Shown here one piece after another: positions 35,285 to 45,525 of a stretch of 64,000 nucleotides of DNA. The stretch covers positions 558,001-622,000 of the forward strand of contig JADJAD010000004.1 in the NCBI GenBank assembly GCA_016704465.1, written 5' to 3'. The DNA is from Gemmatimonadota bacterium. Its GTDB lineage: Bacteria; Gemmatimonadota; Gemmatimonadetes; Gemmatimonadales; Gemmatimonadaceae. The notes beneath the pieces are model-generated. The model was given only the letters and a program-made list of their open reading frames with translations. It was not told where the DNA came from and ran no database searches. Every line of letters starts with the position of its first letter. The stretch's first letter is position 1. Made by a program: the position numbers and the translations under genes.

Positions 35285-36667
35285 TCAGTTGGCCTTGGTC
35301 TTCATCGCCTTCGGACCGCGATCCCAGTCCTGCACGCTGGAGATGTCCGGGACGCCGTGATCGCTCCCCTTCCAGCCCGTGAAGCCATCCATTCGGAAGA
35401 TCCAGAGGCCAGTGCGCATATCGGAGATGACCACGAGTCCGTCGTGGTTGCGCACGTCGATCCCGAACGCGCCCTGCATGACCGAGTTCTCGCTCTGCCA
35501 CCCGTTCTCGAGGCTGCCGCCGAATCCCTTCTCGTGTTCGCAGTTGCAGGTGTAGAAATGCCCCTCGGTGACTGGCTTCTTCGGATCCTTGAGGTTGAAG
35601 ACCTGCAACCCGTCTTCATACGCCGAGACGAAGACGTAGGGCCAGCGCACCTCGTGGTTGTGGGCGAGCGTGCGCCAATCGGACGTCCAGGCGCTGATCG
35701 GCTGGTCGATGTTCTGCGTCTTCCCCGACTGGCCGTCCTTCAGGTCCCAGATGCGCAGCGGCGTGTACTGGTACTCGGTCTCGGTCACGGCATAGCGCCC
35801 ATCGGGCGACGGCGTGAAGGTATGGGCGAGGTCCATGCCGAGGCTGGTGATCGTGAAGGCCTGCTTCGGCATTTCCGGCTTGGTCACGTCGAACACTGAA
35901 TAGCCGCCGAGTCCCGCGCCATAGAACTTGTCCTGCTGCGTGGCCGGATCGAAGCCGACGTAGAAGTCGTGGTAGCCGCCGGCCCCGGTCTGCTTCATCG
36001 GCGTCGGGTTGGGGACCTCACCGATCAACCACGTGCTCGGATCGGCACCGGCGACCACCTTGTCGAGGTCATAGATCAGTGCCTTCGACGCATTGACCGT
36101 GGCGAAGTACAGCGCCCGACCGTCGGAGTGCTTGTACGCGAAGCTGTTGTGGAAGCCGCCCAGCGACTGCGGATACCGGATGCGGGCCACTTCCTTGACC
36201 TTGGACGCGTCAGGGAGCCCGGTCACGTCGAAGATCACCGCCCCGAGATCGGCATCGGGTGTCCCCTGCTGGAACTGGAACGACTGCGCATAGAAGTAGC
36301 GCCTGCCGATCTTGAAGTACTTGCCGTCCATCGCGCCGATGCCACGGTGCAGCTCGGGATTCTCGATGCTCCACTGAAAGATCTTCTTCGGACTCGCCGT
36401 GTTGCTGAGGTCGTAGATCTGGAAGTCGAAGTTGACGAAGCCGCACATGTAGGCAAACGGACGGTTGGGGTCCTGCTCCAGCTCCACGTCGGCCGCCTTC
36501 CACGCCCCCTCGTGCCCCGGGACGTGGGCGAGCATGTGCACCTTCTCCGAGCCACCCGACTTCTTGTCGAAGGGCGTGAGCTTCGCCCCCGGGTCCTGGG
36601 CTCCGATGGCCGACGAGAGGAGCTGGAGTGTGGCGGCAGCAACGGCCGAGATGACCATCGAACGCAT
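35285..36667 (-). CDS. Secreted LVIVD-repeat beta-propeller protein
   Basis: A 460-residue exported protein starting MRSMVISAVAAATLQLLSSAIGAQ, with a strong ribosome-binding site (AGGAGG, 5 bases before the ATG). Repeats resembling the LVIVD family occur along the chain: FQIYDLSNTASPKKIFQW, AVIFDVTGLPDASKVKEVAR, YSVFDVTKPEMPKQAFTI, LQVFNLKDPKKPVTEGHFYTC. These form a beta-propeller. One Cys pair, TCNCEHEKG, may be a disulphide or metal site. First gene of an operon with a small secreted protein and a multicopper oxidase. Its function is unknown, but the setting suggests a scaffold or a substrate-binding partner. Confidence 0.85.
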   Translation of the reverse strand: MRSMVISAVAAATLQLLSSAIGAQDPGAKLTPFDKKSGGSEKVHMLAHVPGHEGAWKAADVELEQDPNRPFAYMCGFVNFDFQIYDLSNTASPKKIFQWSIENPELHRGIGAMDGKYFKIGRRYFYAQSFQFQQGTPDADLGAVIFDVTGLPDASKVKEVARIRYPQSLGGFHNSFAYKHSDGRALYFATVNASKALIYDLDKVVAGADPSTWLIGEVPNPTPMKQTGAGGYHDFYVGFDPATQQDKFYGAGLGGYSVFDVTKPEMPKQAFTITSLGMDLAHTFTPSPDGRYAVTETEYQYTPLRIWDLKDGQSGKTQNIDQPISAWTSDWRTLAHNHEVRWPYVFVSAYEDGLQVFNLKDPKKPVTEGHFYTCNCEHEKGFGGSLENGWQSENSVMQGAFGIDVRNHDGLVVISDMRTGLWIFRMDGFTGWKGSDHGVPDISSVQDWDRGPKAMKTKAN

Positions 36668-36958
36668 GTGGAACCTCCTGGGCGAAATCGCAGAGCCTCC
36701 ACCGGAGGCAGTCGGCCCGCAGGCTCGACGCGCGCACGTTACACCGATCGGTCAACATGCCCTGCGGACACAGGAGCGGCTAGGGTCGGAGGGCGCGAGA
36801 CACCCACGCCGCGCGCTCGCGCCGCGATGGGCGAGGCTTACCTTAAGACGGGGCGAACACATCCGTCGCCGTACGACCATTCGTTACGTCGACCGCAGTC
36901 GCCCTCCGTACCAGCGACTGGTCCTTCACCGCTCGTCGGGCCACCTCATCGTCAGCAC

Positions 36959-38797
36959 GTGACCCCACGCGACACCACCTGGATCCTCGGGATCTCGGCG
37001 TTCTATCACGATAGTGCGGCCGCGCTCCTCCGCGACGGAGAGATCATGGCGGCCGCCTCGGAGGAACGCTTCTCGCGCATCAAGGGAGACGCCGCCTTCC
37101 CCGCCCAGGCGGTGCGCTTCTGCCTCGAGCGCGGCGGCATCTCCGTGGCGGATCTCGCCTGCGTCGGCTTCTACGAGAAGCCGCTGATCAAGTTCGAGCG
37201 CATCCTCGAGACGTACCTCGCCACCGCACCGCGCGGCTTCGGCCAGTTCCTCAAGGCAGGCCCGCTGTGGATGACGGAGAAGCTCTATCAGGACCGCACG
37301 TTGCGCGCCTCGCTCGGCCACTACGATGGGACGGTGCTCTACGCCGAGCACCACGAGTCGCACGCGGCGAGCGCCTTCTTTCCATCGCCGTTCGAGGAGG
37401 CAGCGGTGCTCACCATGGACGGGGTCGGCGAATGGGCCACCGCGACCATCGGTGTGGGACGCGGCTCCGAACTCGACCTGCTCATGGAAACGCGGTGGCC
37501 ACACTCCCTCGGCCTGCTGTACTCCGCCTTTACGTACTACCTCGGCTTCAAGGTCAACTCGGGCGAGTACAAGGTGATGGGGCTGGCCCCGTACGGGGTG
37601 CCACGATACGAGGACCTGATCCTCACGCACCTCGTGGACCTCAAGGAGGACGGTTCGTTCGCGCTCGACCAGCGCTACTTCAACTACCTCACCGGCCTCA
37701 CGATGACGAGCGAGGCGTTCCACACCCTGTTCGGTGGGCCGCCTCGTTCCCCGGAAACGCTCCTCACGCGGCGGGACATGGACATCGCCGCCAGCGTGCA
37801 GGCCGTCTGCGAACGCATCATGCTCCACATGGCGCGCACGGCGCACCGCGAGACCGGCATGGACAACCTGTGCCTGGCAGGGGGCGTGGCGCTCAACTGC
37901 GTCGGCAACGGCCGACTGCAACGCGAGGGACCGTTCAAGCGCCTCTGGATCCAGCCCGCAGCCGGCGATGCCGGGGGAGCGCTCGGTGTCGCGTACCTCG
38001 CCTGGCACCGTCACTGCAACGCACCGCGGACCGTGGCACCGGGCCGGGATCGCATGCAGGGGGCCATGCTCGGGCCCGACTACAGCGATGCAGCCATCGA
38101 GGCCCAGCTGTGCGCAGCGGGGGCGGTGTTCGAGCGCCTTACCGCCGAGGACCGACCGGTACGCGTGGCAACGCTGCTCGCAGAGGGGCACATCATCGGC
38201 TGGTTCAACGGACGCATGGAGTTCGGCCCCCGATCGCTCGGCGCCCGCTCCATCCTTGGCGACCCGCGCCGCCAGTCGATGCAGTCAGACATGAACCGCA
38301 AGATCAAGTTCCGGGAGGGCTTCCGTCCGTTCGCCCCCAGCGTCCTGCGCGAGCGCGTGCGCGACTACTTCGACCTCGACGAGGACTCGCCGTACATGCT
38401 GATCGTCGCGCCGGTGACGCCGTCGCGGCGGATTCCGATGACCGACGAACAGCGCGACTTGTGGGGACTGGAATTGCTGCACGTTCCGCGGTCGGACATT
38501 CCTGCCGTGACGCACGTCGACTACTCGGCGCGTGTGCAGACGGTCGCGGCAGACGCGCAACCGGACTTTCACGCGCTGCTTACCGAGTTCGAACGGCAGA
38601 CCGGATGTGCCGTCCTGGTGAACACCTCGTTCAACGTCCGGGGCGAGCCGATCGTCATGACCCCGCGCGATGCGTACCGATGTTTCATGCGCACGGAGAT
38701 CGACTATCTGGTGCTTGGACCGTACCTTCTGGCCAAGGAGCGACAACCCGCTTGGCAGGAGGACCGCGCATGGCAGACGGAATTCCCGCTGGATTGA
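36959..38797 (+). CDS. Carbamoyltransferase, NodU/CmcH family
   Basis: A 612-residue O-carbamoyltransferase. The Kae1-like N-terminal domain (about 1-350) has GISAFYHDSAAALL, HHESHAASAFFPSPF, VMGLAPYG and AGGVALNCVGNGRL. The C-terminal NodU/CmcH domain has GWFNGRMEFGPRSLGARSILG. The family transfers carbamoyl from carbamoyl phosphate via carbamoyl-AMP to a hydroxyl of a sugar or antibiotic. GTG 36959 (VTPRDTTWILGIS) is the start; no signal peptide. It overlaps the following SxtJ-family gene by 28 nt, and a DUF5989 gene comes after, a recurring trio. The acceptor substrate is unknown. Confidence 0.9.
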   Translation: MTPRDTTWILGISAFYHDSAAALLRDGEIMAAASEERFSRIKGDAAFPAQAVRFCLERGGISVADLACVGFYEKPLIKFERILETYLATAPRGFGQFLKAGPLWMTEKLYQDRTLRASLGHYDGTVLYAEHHESHAASAFFPSPFEEAAVLTMDGVGEWATATIGVGRGSELDLLMETRWPHSLGLLYSAFTYYLGFKVNSGEYKVMGLAPYGVPRYEDLILTHLVDLKEDGSFALDQRYFNYLTGLTMTSEAFHTLFGGPPRSPETLLTRRDMDIAASVQAVCERIMLHMARTAHRETGMDNLCLAGGVALNCVGNGRLQREGPFKRLWIQPAAGDAGGALGVAYLAWHRHCNAPRTVAPGRDRMQGAMLGPDYSDAAIEAQLCAAGAVFERLTAEDRPVRVATLLAEGHIIGWFNGRMEFGPRSLGARSILGDPRRQSMQSDMNRKIKFREGFRPFAPSVLRERVRDYFDLDEDSPYMLIVAPVTPSRRIPMTDEQRDLWGLELLHVPRSDIPAVTHVDYSARVQTVAADAQPDFHALLTEFERQTGCAVLVNTSFNVRGEPIVMTPRDAYRCFMRTEIDYLVLGPYLLAKERQPAWQEDRAWQTEFPLD

Positions 38798-39174
38798 CGG
38801 CCACCGAGGGGCGCCGTTTCGCCTTCCCCGTTGGCGGCGCCTTCCTCGTCCTCGGAGGGGTCGCCTGGTGGCGAGGGCACGGAGAGCTGGCCATCGCACT
38901 CGCAGCGCTTGCGGTGCTGCTCGGTGCGCTCGGCCTACTGTTCCCGACCCGTCTCGGGCCGGTCAGCAGGGCATGGATGGGTCTCGCGGTTGCGATCTCC
39001 AAGGTCACCACCCCGATCTTCATGGGCGTGATCTTCTTCGGGGTGATCGCCCCGATCGGTCTGCTGCTGCGGGTCCTGGGAAAGGGTCCGCTGGCATCGC
39101 GACGCGACGCCGCCTCGCTGTGGCATCGACGAGAGGTCGGCGCGCGGCGCAGCAACCTGTCGCGGCAGTTCTGA
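38770..39174 (+). CDS. SxtJ-family membrane protein
   Basis: A 134-residue protein with two pairs of hydrophobic helices (VGGAFLVLGGVAWW, LAALAVLLGALGLLF, and IFMGVIFFGVIAPIGLLLRVLG) and the SxtJ-type C-terminus DAASLWHRREVG..SNLSRQF. SxtJ was named from the saxitoxin cluster, where it accompanies a carbamoyltransferase. The ATG at 38770 lies inside the end of the carbamoyltransferase gene, so the two are translationally coupled. The role is unknown, perhaps in anchoring a carbamoylation complex at the membrane. Confidence 0.85.
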   Translation: MADGIPAGLTATEGRRFAFPVGGAFLVLGGVAWWRGHGELAIALAALAVLLGALGLLFPTRLGPVSRAWMGLAVAISKVTTPIFMGVIFFGVIAPIGLLLRVLGKGPLASRRDAASLWHRREVGARRSNLSRQF

Positions 39175-39214
39175 ATCCGTCCGCGAGCGCGTCGAGCATG
39201 CGCGACACGGGGCG

Positions 39215-39376
39215 ATGACAGGAGGTCGCGGCATCATTGTCGAGCTGTGGCACGAGCCGCGCCAGCGCCGAACGTGGTGGCTGGCCCCGGTGATCATCGT
39301 CATGGTCCTCTTGGGCACGCTGCTCGTCGTCGCGCAGGGATCGGCGCTCGCGCCGTTCGTTTACGCGATCTTCTAG
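39215..39376 (+). CDS. DUF5989-family small membrane protein
   Basis: A 53-residue protein starting at ATG 39215. The chain MTGGRGIIVELWHEPRQRR precedes one hydrophobic helix (WWLAPVIIVMVLLGTLLVVA) and the family ending QGSALAPFVYAIF. DUF5989 proteins follow carbamoyltransferase and SxtJ genes in many bacteria. The gap of 40 bases suggests the three genes share an mRNA. The function is unknown. The gene is short and easily missed. Confidence 0.85.
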   Translation: MTGGRGIIVELWHEPRQRRTWWLAPVIIVMVLLGTLLVVAQGSALAPFVYAIF

Positions 39377-39408
39377 CGGCGGGCTGCGGGGACGTCACGC
39401 CGGACAAC

Positions 39409-39478
39409 CTCGGCAGCGCAAGCTCGGCAGCGCAAGCTCGGCAGCGCAAGCTCGGCAGCGCAACCTCGGCAGCGAAAC
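39409..39478. repeat. 14-nt tandem repeat, five units
   Basis: Five copies of ctcggcagcgcaag (the fourth ends aac, the fifth reads gcgaaac) lie in the gap between the converging DUF5989 and GH95 genes. The unit is not a multiple of three and sits outside genes. It is not a CRISPR array: there are no spacers. Confidence 0.92.
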
Positions 39479-39501
39479 CTCGAAGGTGAACGCGACCCCG
39501 T

Positions 39502-42069
39502 TCACTCAACGGGGCGCACGTCGTACACGACGCCGGGCGCCATCGCGAACGACGCCGTCCCCGTCGCAGCCTGCCGTACACCGATGCGCTTCCCCCTGAC
39601 CAGCACGTGGACGCGCCCGCCGGTGCGCAAGACGACCGTGCGCGCCACACGCGAGCTTATCGTCGCACCCGTCAGCTCCCCGTCCTTCCATGCGCCGTCC
39701 ACGGAGATCCCACCGCGCCCTCGCAGCCCCTCCACCTTCCCCTCGCGCCAGTCGGCAGGAAGCGCCGGCAGGCGGCGCAGCACCTCCCCGTGCGACTGTA
39801 CGAGCATCTCGGCGATCGCCGCCGTCGCGCCGAAATTGCCGTCCACCTGCATCGCCCGCCCGCAGAGCGACAAGAGCGTGGAGAGGGACGACCGAGAAAG
39901 CAGCGCACGGAACTGGGCCCACGCGCTGTCACCCTGGGTGAGCCGAGCGCGCAGCCCCATCTTCCATGCATACGACCAACCGCAGCCGCCGGTCCCGCGG
40001 CGATCGAGCGTCACAGCAGCCGCCGCGGCCAGCGCCGGCGTGCCGTCCGGGGTGATCTCGCTGCCGGGATACAGCCCCCACAGCGGCGACAGGTGCCGAT
40101 GCTGCGGCTCCAGCTCGTCCCAGTCATCGAGCCACTCTTGCAGCTGGCCGTGCTTCCCGACCTGGTTGGGCGCGAGCCGCGGGATCGCGGCGCGCGCGGC
40201 CGCCACCAGCGCACTGTCGGCCTGCAGGCTGTTCGCCGACACCGTGACGGTCCCGGTCGCGGGCGGTGCACCTGGCGGCGGCATCGTCAGGCGCGCATTC
40301 GCCTCCACGAACTCGCGCAGGACCTCCCGGATGATCTGCATGTCCATCGTCGGCCCTGCGGTCATGGTGCGGGCCTGCAGCTCGATCCCGCTCACCTCGT
40401 CGAAGTACGGGCCGTTGCCCGGCCAGGCGGGAAAGTTCTCCGGCGAGTTGGAGGGTGCGGTGACCAGCCACTGTCGCTGCGGATGCGCCACGAGGATGTC
40501 GAGCAGGAAGCGCACCTGCTCGCGCAGCAGTGGATAGAGCGCCTGCAGCTCGGCGACATCGGCCGTGTAGCGAAAGCGCTCGTACAATTGGGTCATGAGC
40601 CAGGCCCCACCGACCGGCCACGCCCCCCACGATGGGCCGTCCATCGGGGTCGTCGATCGCCAGAGGTCGGTGTTCTGGTGCAGCACCCAGCCACGCGCGC
40701 CCCAGTGCTCGCGCGCGGTCGCGGTGCCGGCGGCCGCGACGTCGCGTACCAGGCGCTCCAGCGGCTGCACGAGCTCGCCGAGGGCGCCGCTCTCCGCCGG
40801 CCAGTAGTTCATGGGCAGGTTGATGTTCACCGTGTACTTCGAATCCCACCACGGGTTGGGATTGTCGTTCCAGATGCCCTGCAGGTTCGCCGCCTGCGTT
40901 CCCGGTCGCGACGAGGCGATGAGCAGGTAGCGCCCGAACTGGTAGTAGAGCGCCGCAAGGTCGGGATCGGGGACGGTCGCGAGGCGCTGGATGCGCTCGT
41001 CGGTGGGAAGGGCACGCACCGAATCGGGCGTCCCACCTAACGCGAGCCGCACCCGCCGGAACCAGCCGCGATGCTCGTCGACGTGCGCGCGCCGGAGGTC
41101 GGCGTAGGATCGCGCGCTCGCGCCCACCAGCGCGGCTCGCACCCGCTCGGCGGGGTCGGCACTCACGTCCCGATAGTCGACGAAGTTCGTCGCGGCCGCG
41201 AGCAGGAGGGTGACGGTGTCGGCGCCCGACACCCGCAGGGTGCGATGTTCCACGCGCACCGTGCCGCCCGAGGCCCGCGCGACGAGGCGTGTCTCATGGC
41301 GCAGCCGGGCCGGGACGCCGAGGTAGTCGCTGTTCTTGCCGGTGAGCACCAGCGATGCCGGGGGGACTTCGTCCATCTGGAAGTAATCAGTCCCGTAGTT
41401 GGAGTGCGCCGGGTTGCGCGCCCCGCGCAGCTCGGCAGCCACGGAGAGGGCGCCGGGGCGATCTGCCGTCAGCTGCACAACCAGCACCTGGGCCACGGCG
41501 CTGATAAACACCTCTCGTGTATAGGTGACGCCCCCGCTGCGATAACGCACGCGGGCAATCGCCTCGTCCACGTCGAGCTCCCGTCGGTAGTCCGTCGCGT
41601 CTGCGTGTCCGGGAAAGGTGAGCAGGAGGTCGCCGAGGGGCTGGTACTTCATCTGCTCGTACGGCACGCCCATCATGCGGCGGCCAAACAGGTCGTGGGC
41701 GCCGACGATATCGCCGGCAAAGAGGAGTCGGCGGACCTCGGGCAGCGCGGCGCCGGCGCCCGGCACGACCGGGTCGTATGGCCCTCCAGTCCAGAGCGTT
41801 TCCTCGTTGAGTTGCAGGTGCTCCCGCTCCACCCCGCCGAAGAGCATTGCGCCCAGCCGACCGTTGCCTACGGGGAGGGCCTCGTTCCAGCTGGCGGCGG
41901 GGCGACGGTACCACAGGGCCGTCGATCCCGGCGCCCGCACGGTGGAAGAATCGGTTGGCTGGGCGACGGCAGCGGTCGCGACCTGCAGCACCAGCACCGC
42001 AGCCCAACCCGACAAGCGGCAGGTGGCGCGAACGCGCGCTGTGGCACGGTAGGAGAGTCGGCGGCGCAT
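39502..42069 (-). CDS. Secreted alpha-L-fucosidase, GH95
   Basis: An 855-residue GH95-type protein from ATG 42069 (MRRRLSYRATARVRATCRL..VAAVAQ-type signal). An N-terminal beta domain begins WYRRPAASWNEALPVGNGRLGAMLFGG and NEETLWTGGPYDP. The (alpha/alpha)6 catalytic domain has KYTVNINLPMNYWPAE (two Asn equivalent to AfcA Asn421/423), TAPSNSPENF (the acid Glu) and EPQHRHLSPLWGLYPG with QVDGNFGATAAIAEML. It would cut alpha-1,2-fucose or related alpha-L-galactose links on exported glycans. Start codons further upstream lack homology. The promoter is in the shared gap with the divergent BNR gene. Confidence 0.92.
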   Translation of the reverse strand: MRRRLSYRATARVRATCRLSGWAAVLVLQVATAAVAQPTDSSTVRAPGSTALWYRRPAASWNEALPVGNGRLGAMLFGGVEREHLQLNEETLWTGGPYDPVVPGAGAALPEVRRLLFAGDIVGAHDLFGRRMMGVPYEQMKYQPLGDLLLTFPGHADATDYRRELDVDEAIARVRYRSGGVTYTREVFISAVAQVLVVQLTADRPGALSVAAELRGARNPAHSNYGTDYFQMDEVPPASLVLTGKNSDYLGVPARLRHETRLVARASGGTVRVEHRTLRVSGADTVTLLLAAATNFVDYRDVSADPAERVRAALVGASARSYADLRRAHVDEHRGWFRRVRLALGGTPDSVRALPTDERIQRLATVPDPDLAALYYQFGRYLLIASSRPGTQAANLQGIWNDNPNPWWDSKYTVNINLPMNYWPAESGALGELVQPLERLVRDVAAAGTATAREHWGARGWVLHQNTDLWRSTTPMDGPSWGAWPVGGAWLMTQLYERFRYTADVAELQALYPLLREQVRFLLDILVAHPQRQWLVTAPSNSPENFPAWPGNGPYFDEVSGIELQARTMTAGPTMDMQIIREVLREFVEANARLTMPPPGAPPATGTVTVSANSLQADSALVAAARAAIPRLAPNQVGKHGQLQEWLDDWDELEPQHRHLSPLWGLYPGSEITPDGTPALAAAAAVTLDRRGTGGCGWSYAWKMGLRARLTQGDSAWAQFRALLSRSSLSTLLSLCGRAMQVDGNFGATAAIAEMLVQSHGEVLRRLPALPADWREGKVEGLRGRGGISVDGAWKDGELTGATISSRVARTVVLRTGGRVHVLVRGKRIGVRQAATGTASFAMAPGVVYDVRPVE

Positions 42070-42362
42070 GGGACCCGCGGGAGCAGGGCGGACGAGCAGC
42101 GTGGTCGAGACGCGTCGCGCGTCGCGCGACTTGTCGAACAGCAGCGATGTGCCCGGAAAGTGTGCCCCGACGCCAACCACGTCGAGGGCGGCGTGTGCGT
42201 CTCGACTGTACCACGACAAGCGCTGGGCGACCGATGCGGCCGTCGTGTCGGCCTTGGCAGATGAGGGTCGCGGGGTTCGCACTGTTGCCCCCACCCCGCC
42301 GACGCGACACACTACCGCTGGCGTCCGTCCCCGTCTCGCGCACACGCACTCCCCGGAGCACC

Positions 42363-45300
42363 GTGTCGACCGCATCACCCAGCAGTGTCCGCGACGTTCG
42401 CACCATCCGCACCCTCTGCGAGCACGCACCGATTCGACTCGCACTCGCCTTCACGCTGCTCGTCACGGGCGTCCCGGCGGCCGGCCAGCCGAGCGCGCGG
42501 CGGCAGGCGGTGCCCGCCCCTGCCGACTCGGCACTGTTCGACCCCTTGGAGTGGCGATCGATCGGCCCCAATCGCGGCGGGCGCTCCATCGCGGTGGCCG
42601 GGTCGGCGGCCAGGCCTAACGAGTACTTCTTCGGCGCCACCGGAGGCGGCCTGTGGAAGACAACCGACGGCGGCACGTCGTGGGGTGCCGTCACGGACGG
42701 GCAGCTCCGGTCCTCGTCCGTCGGTGCCGTGGCCGTCGCCCCGTCGGGACCCGATGTCGTGTACCTGGGCATGGGCGAGACGCAGCTGCGCGGCAACGTC
42801 ATGCAGGGCGATGGCGTCTATCGCTCCGCCGACGCGGGACGCACGTGGCAGCAGCGCGGACTGGAGGACACGCACGCCATCGCCCGCATTCGTGTCCATC
42901 CCGACGACCCGGACCTGGTCTACGTCGCCGCCCTCGGCCACCCCTTCGCCCCCAACGAGGCGCGCGGTGTGTACCGGTCGAGTGACGGCGGGGCGACGTG
43001 GCAGCACATCCTGAACCGGGGACCTCGCGCCGGCGCTGTCGACCTCGTGATCGACCCGTCCAACCCGCGTGTGCTCTACGCCACGCTCTGGGAGGTCTAC
43101 CGGCGGCCCTGGCAGCTGTGGAGCGGCGGCGAGGGATCCGCGCTCTTCAAGTCGATGGACGGCGGCGACAGCTGGACCGAACTCACCCGCAACCCGGGGC
43201 TCCCCGAGGGTGTGCTGGGGAAGATGACGGTCGCCGTCTCCCCCGCCGACCCGAATCGTGTGTGGACCAACATCGAGGCAGCTGACGGCGGGCTGTATCG
43301 CTCCGACGATGGCGGCGCGACCTGGCGGCACGTGAACGCCGACCGCAACCTCTGGCAGCGCGCCTTCTACTTCCTGCGCATCGTCGCCGACCCTCGCGAC
43401 CGCGAAACGCTGTACGTCCTCAGCTTCATGCTGGAGAAGTCGACGGACGGCGGCGCGTCGTTCACACCCGTCCCGACGTCGCACGCCGACCACCACGACC
43501 TGTGGATCGACCCACAGAATCCGCAACGCATGGTCGAGGGGAATGATGGCGGGGCGATCGTGTCGGTCAACGGCGGGCGCACCTGGACGAGCCAGCGCTA
43601 TGCCACGGCGCAGATCTACCGAGTGGCCACCACGGACGAGTTCCCCTATCACGTGTGCAGGGGCCCAGCAGGACAACACCACGGTGTGCGTCCCGAGCGT
43701 TGCCAGCCACCTCGCTCCACCCGACGCCTCCGCTGGGGATTGGTACTACGAAGTCGGCGGCGGCGAGAGCGCCGACATCGCACTACTCCCCGGTTCGCCG
43801 GACATCTTCTTCGCCGGTTCGACCAATACACTCACGCGCTTCGACCGGCGCACAGGCGCATCTCGCGACGTGCAGCCATTTCCTCGCATCGTCATGGGTG
43901 AACCTGCATCGGCAATGCCGGAGCGCTGGAACTGGACCTATCCGATCACCGTCTCGCGTGTGGATCGGCGCGCGCTGTACGTCGGCTCGCAGCACCTCTG
44001 GAAGTCGCTCGACGAAGGGCGCACCTGGCGGCGCATCAGCCCGGACCTCACACGCGCCGATCCCGCCACCATGGGAAACAGCGGCGGGCCGATCGTCTTC
44101 GATCAGGATGGACCGGAGATCTATGCTACGCTCTTCAGCATCGCCCCGTCGCGGCGCGACACGGCGACGATCTGGACCGGCTCCGACGATGGCCTCGTGC
44201 ACGTGACGCGCGACGGCGGACGCACGTGGCGCAACGTGACGCCGCCCGACCTGGAGGAGAACAGCCGGATCAGCCGCATCGACGCCTCGTGGCATCGGGC
44301 CGGCAGCGCCTACGTTGCCGCCGAGCGCCACCAGATGGACGACCGAGCCCCCTACGCCTGGCGCACGCATGACTACGGCGCGTCGTGGACACGGATCGTG
44401 ACCGGCATTGCTGCTGACGACTTCGTGCGCGTCGTGCGCGAGGATCGGGAGCGGCCCGGACTGCTGTTCGCCGGCACGGAACATGGCGTCTACGTCTCGT
44501 TCGACGACGGCGATCACTGGCGCACGCTCGCGCGCAACCTCCCCGACGTGCAGGTGGCCGACCTCGTGGTCGAGCAGCGCGACGTGGTGATCGCCACGCA
44601 TGGGCGCTCGTTCTGGATCCTCGACGATATCACTCCCCTGCGGCAGTTGACGCCGGCCATGTTGTCCGGCTCGGCCGACGGGTCGGCGCGCCTGCTGCGC
44701 CCCTCGCGCACCGTGCGACGCGTATCGCCCGCCAACATCGACATCCATCTCCCCGCCGCCACCGACAGCCTCCGGCTCGACATTCGCGATGCAAGTGGGA
44801 AACCTGTGCGCACCATGTCGCTCGCACCAGTCGCCGCGGGGGTACGTCGCCTGCACTGGGACCTGCGATACCCCGGCGCCACCTCGTTTCCCGGCATCGT
44901 CCTCGAGGGAGGCAACCCAGCGCGTGGCGTGTGGGCCCCGCCCGGGACCTATCGATTGCACCTGCGGACGTGGACGTCCTCCGGCACCTCGACCGACACC
45001 CAGTCTGTTCAGGTGGTACGTGATCCGCGCCTGTCGGGCGTCTCCGACTCCGACCTCCACGCCCAGTTCGCGCTCGCGCGACAGATTCGCGATGCCGAGA
45101 GCGCCGCCAACCGGACGGTTCTCGACGTGCGGGCGCTGCGCCGCCAGCTGCGCGACCGCGACGCCGCGGCGCAACGAGCACCGTCTGGCGAGTCCACCAC
45201 CAACGCACGACGCGCCATCGCCGCCCTCGACAGCGTGATCTCGGCGGTGGAGTCCGCGCTCTACCAGGTCCGCAACCGGAGCCCGAAGGACAAGATCGCC

Positions 45301-45525
45301 TTTCCGATCCGGCTCAACGATCGGCTCACCGGACTGCGGGCCCAGGTGGACGGCGGCGATGCGCGACCGACGGCAGCACAACACCGCATCTTTCGCGAAC
45401 TGGCCGCTGAGCTGGACACCGAGCGCGAGCGGCTCGCGCATGCCTATCGTACCGCGCTACCGCGGGCCAACGACGCATTGCGCGCCGCGGGGCTCCCGGC
45501 ACTCGACGGCACGACCGTGCCGTAG
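42363..45525 (+). pseudogene. Secreted BNR/sortilin-like repeat protein, frameshifted
   Basis: About 1,054 codons in two frames. After a signal-like segment (IRLALAFTLLVTGVPAAGQ), many BNR/Asp-box repeats follow: GLWKTTDGGTSWGAV, VYRSADAGRTWQQRG, GVYRSSDGGATWQH, GLYRSDDGGATWRHV, LVHVTRDGGRTWRN. They build one or two beta-propellers like the sortilin/VPS10 or xyloglucanase-type family. The first frame breaks at about 43659: removal of one base in gtgcagggg restores YHVCGAQQDNTTVC and continues as DWYYEVGGGESAD. C-terminal parts resemble a linker and helical tail. Length is 1 over a multiple of three. The GTG at 42363 is my start; ATG 42261 is possible. Substrate and role are unknown. Confidence 0.85.

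Noticed and set aside
36093..36958. Upstream extension of the carbamoyltransferase frame
   Set aside because: The frame is open but reads through sequence antisense to the LVIVD gene; the conserved protein begins at GTG 36959.
39409..39478. CRISPR array
   Set aside because: 14-base head-to-tail units without spacers.
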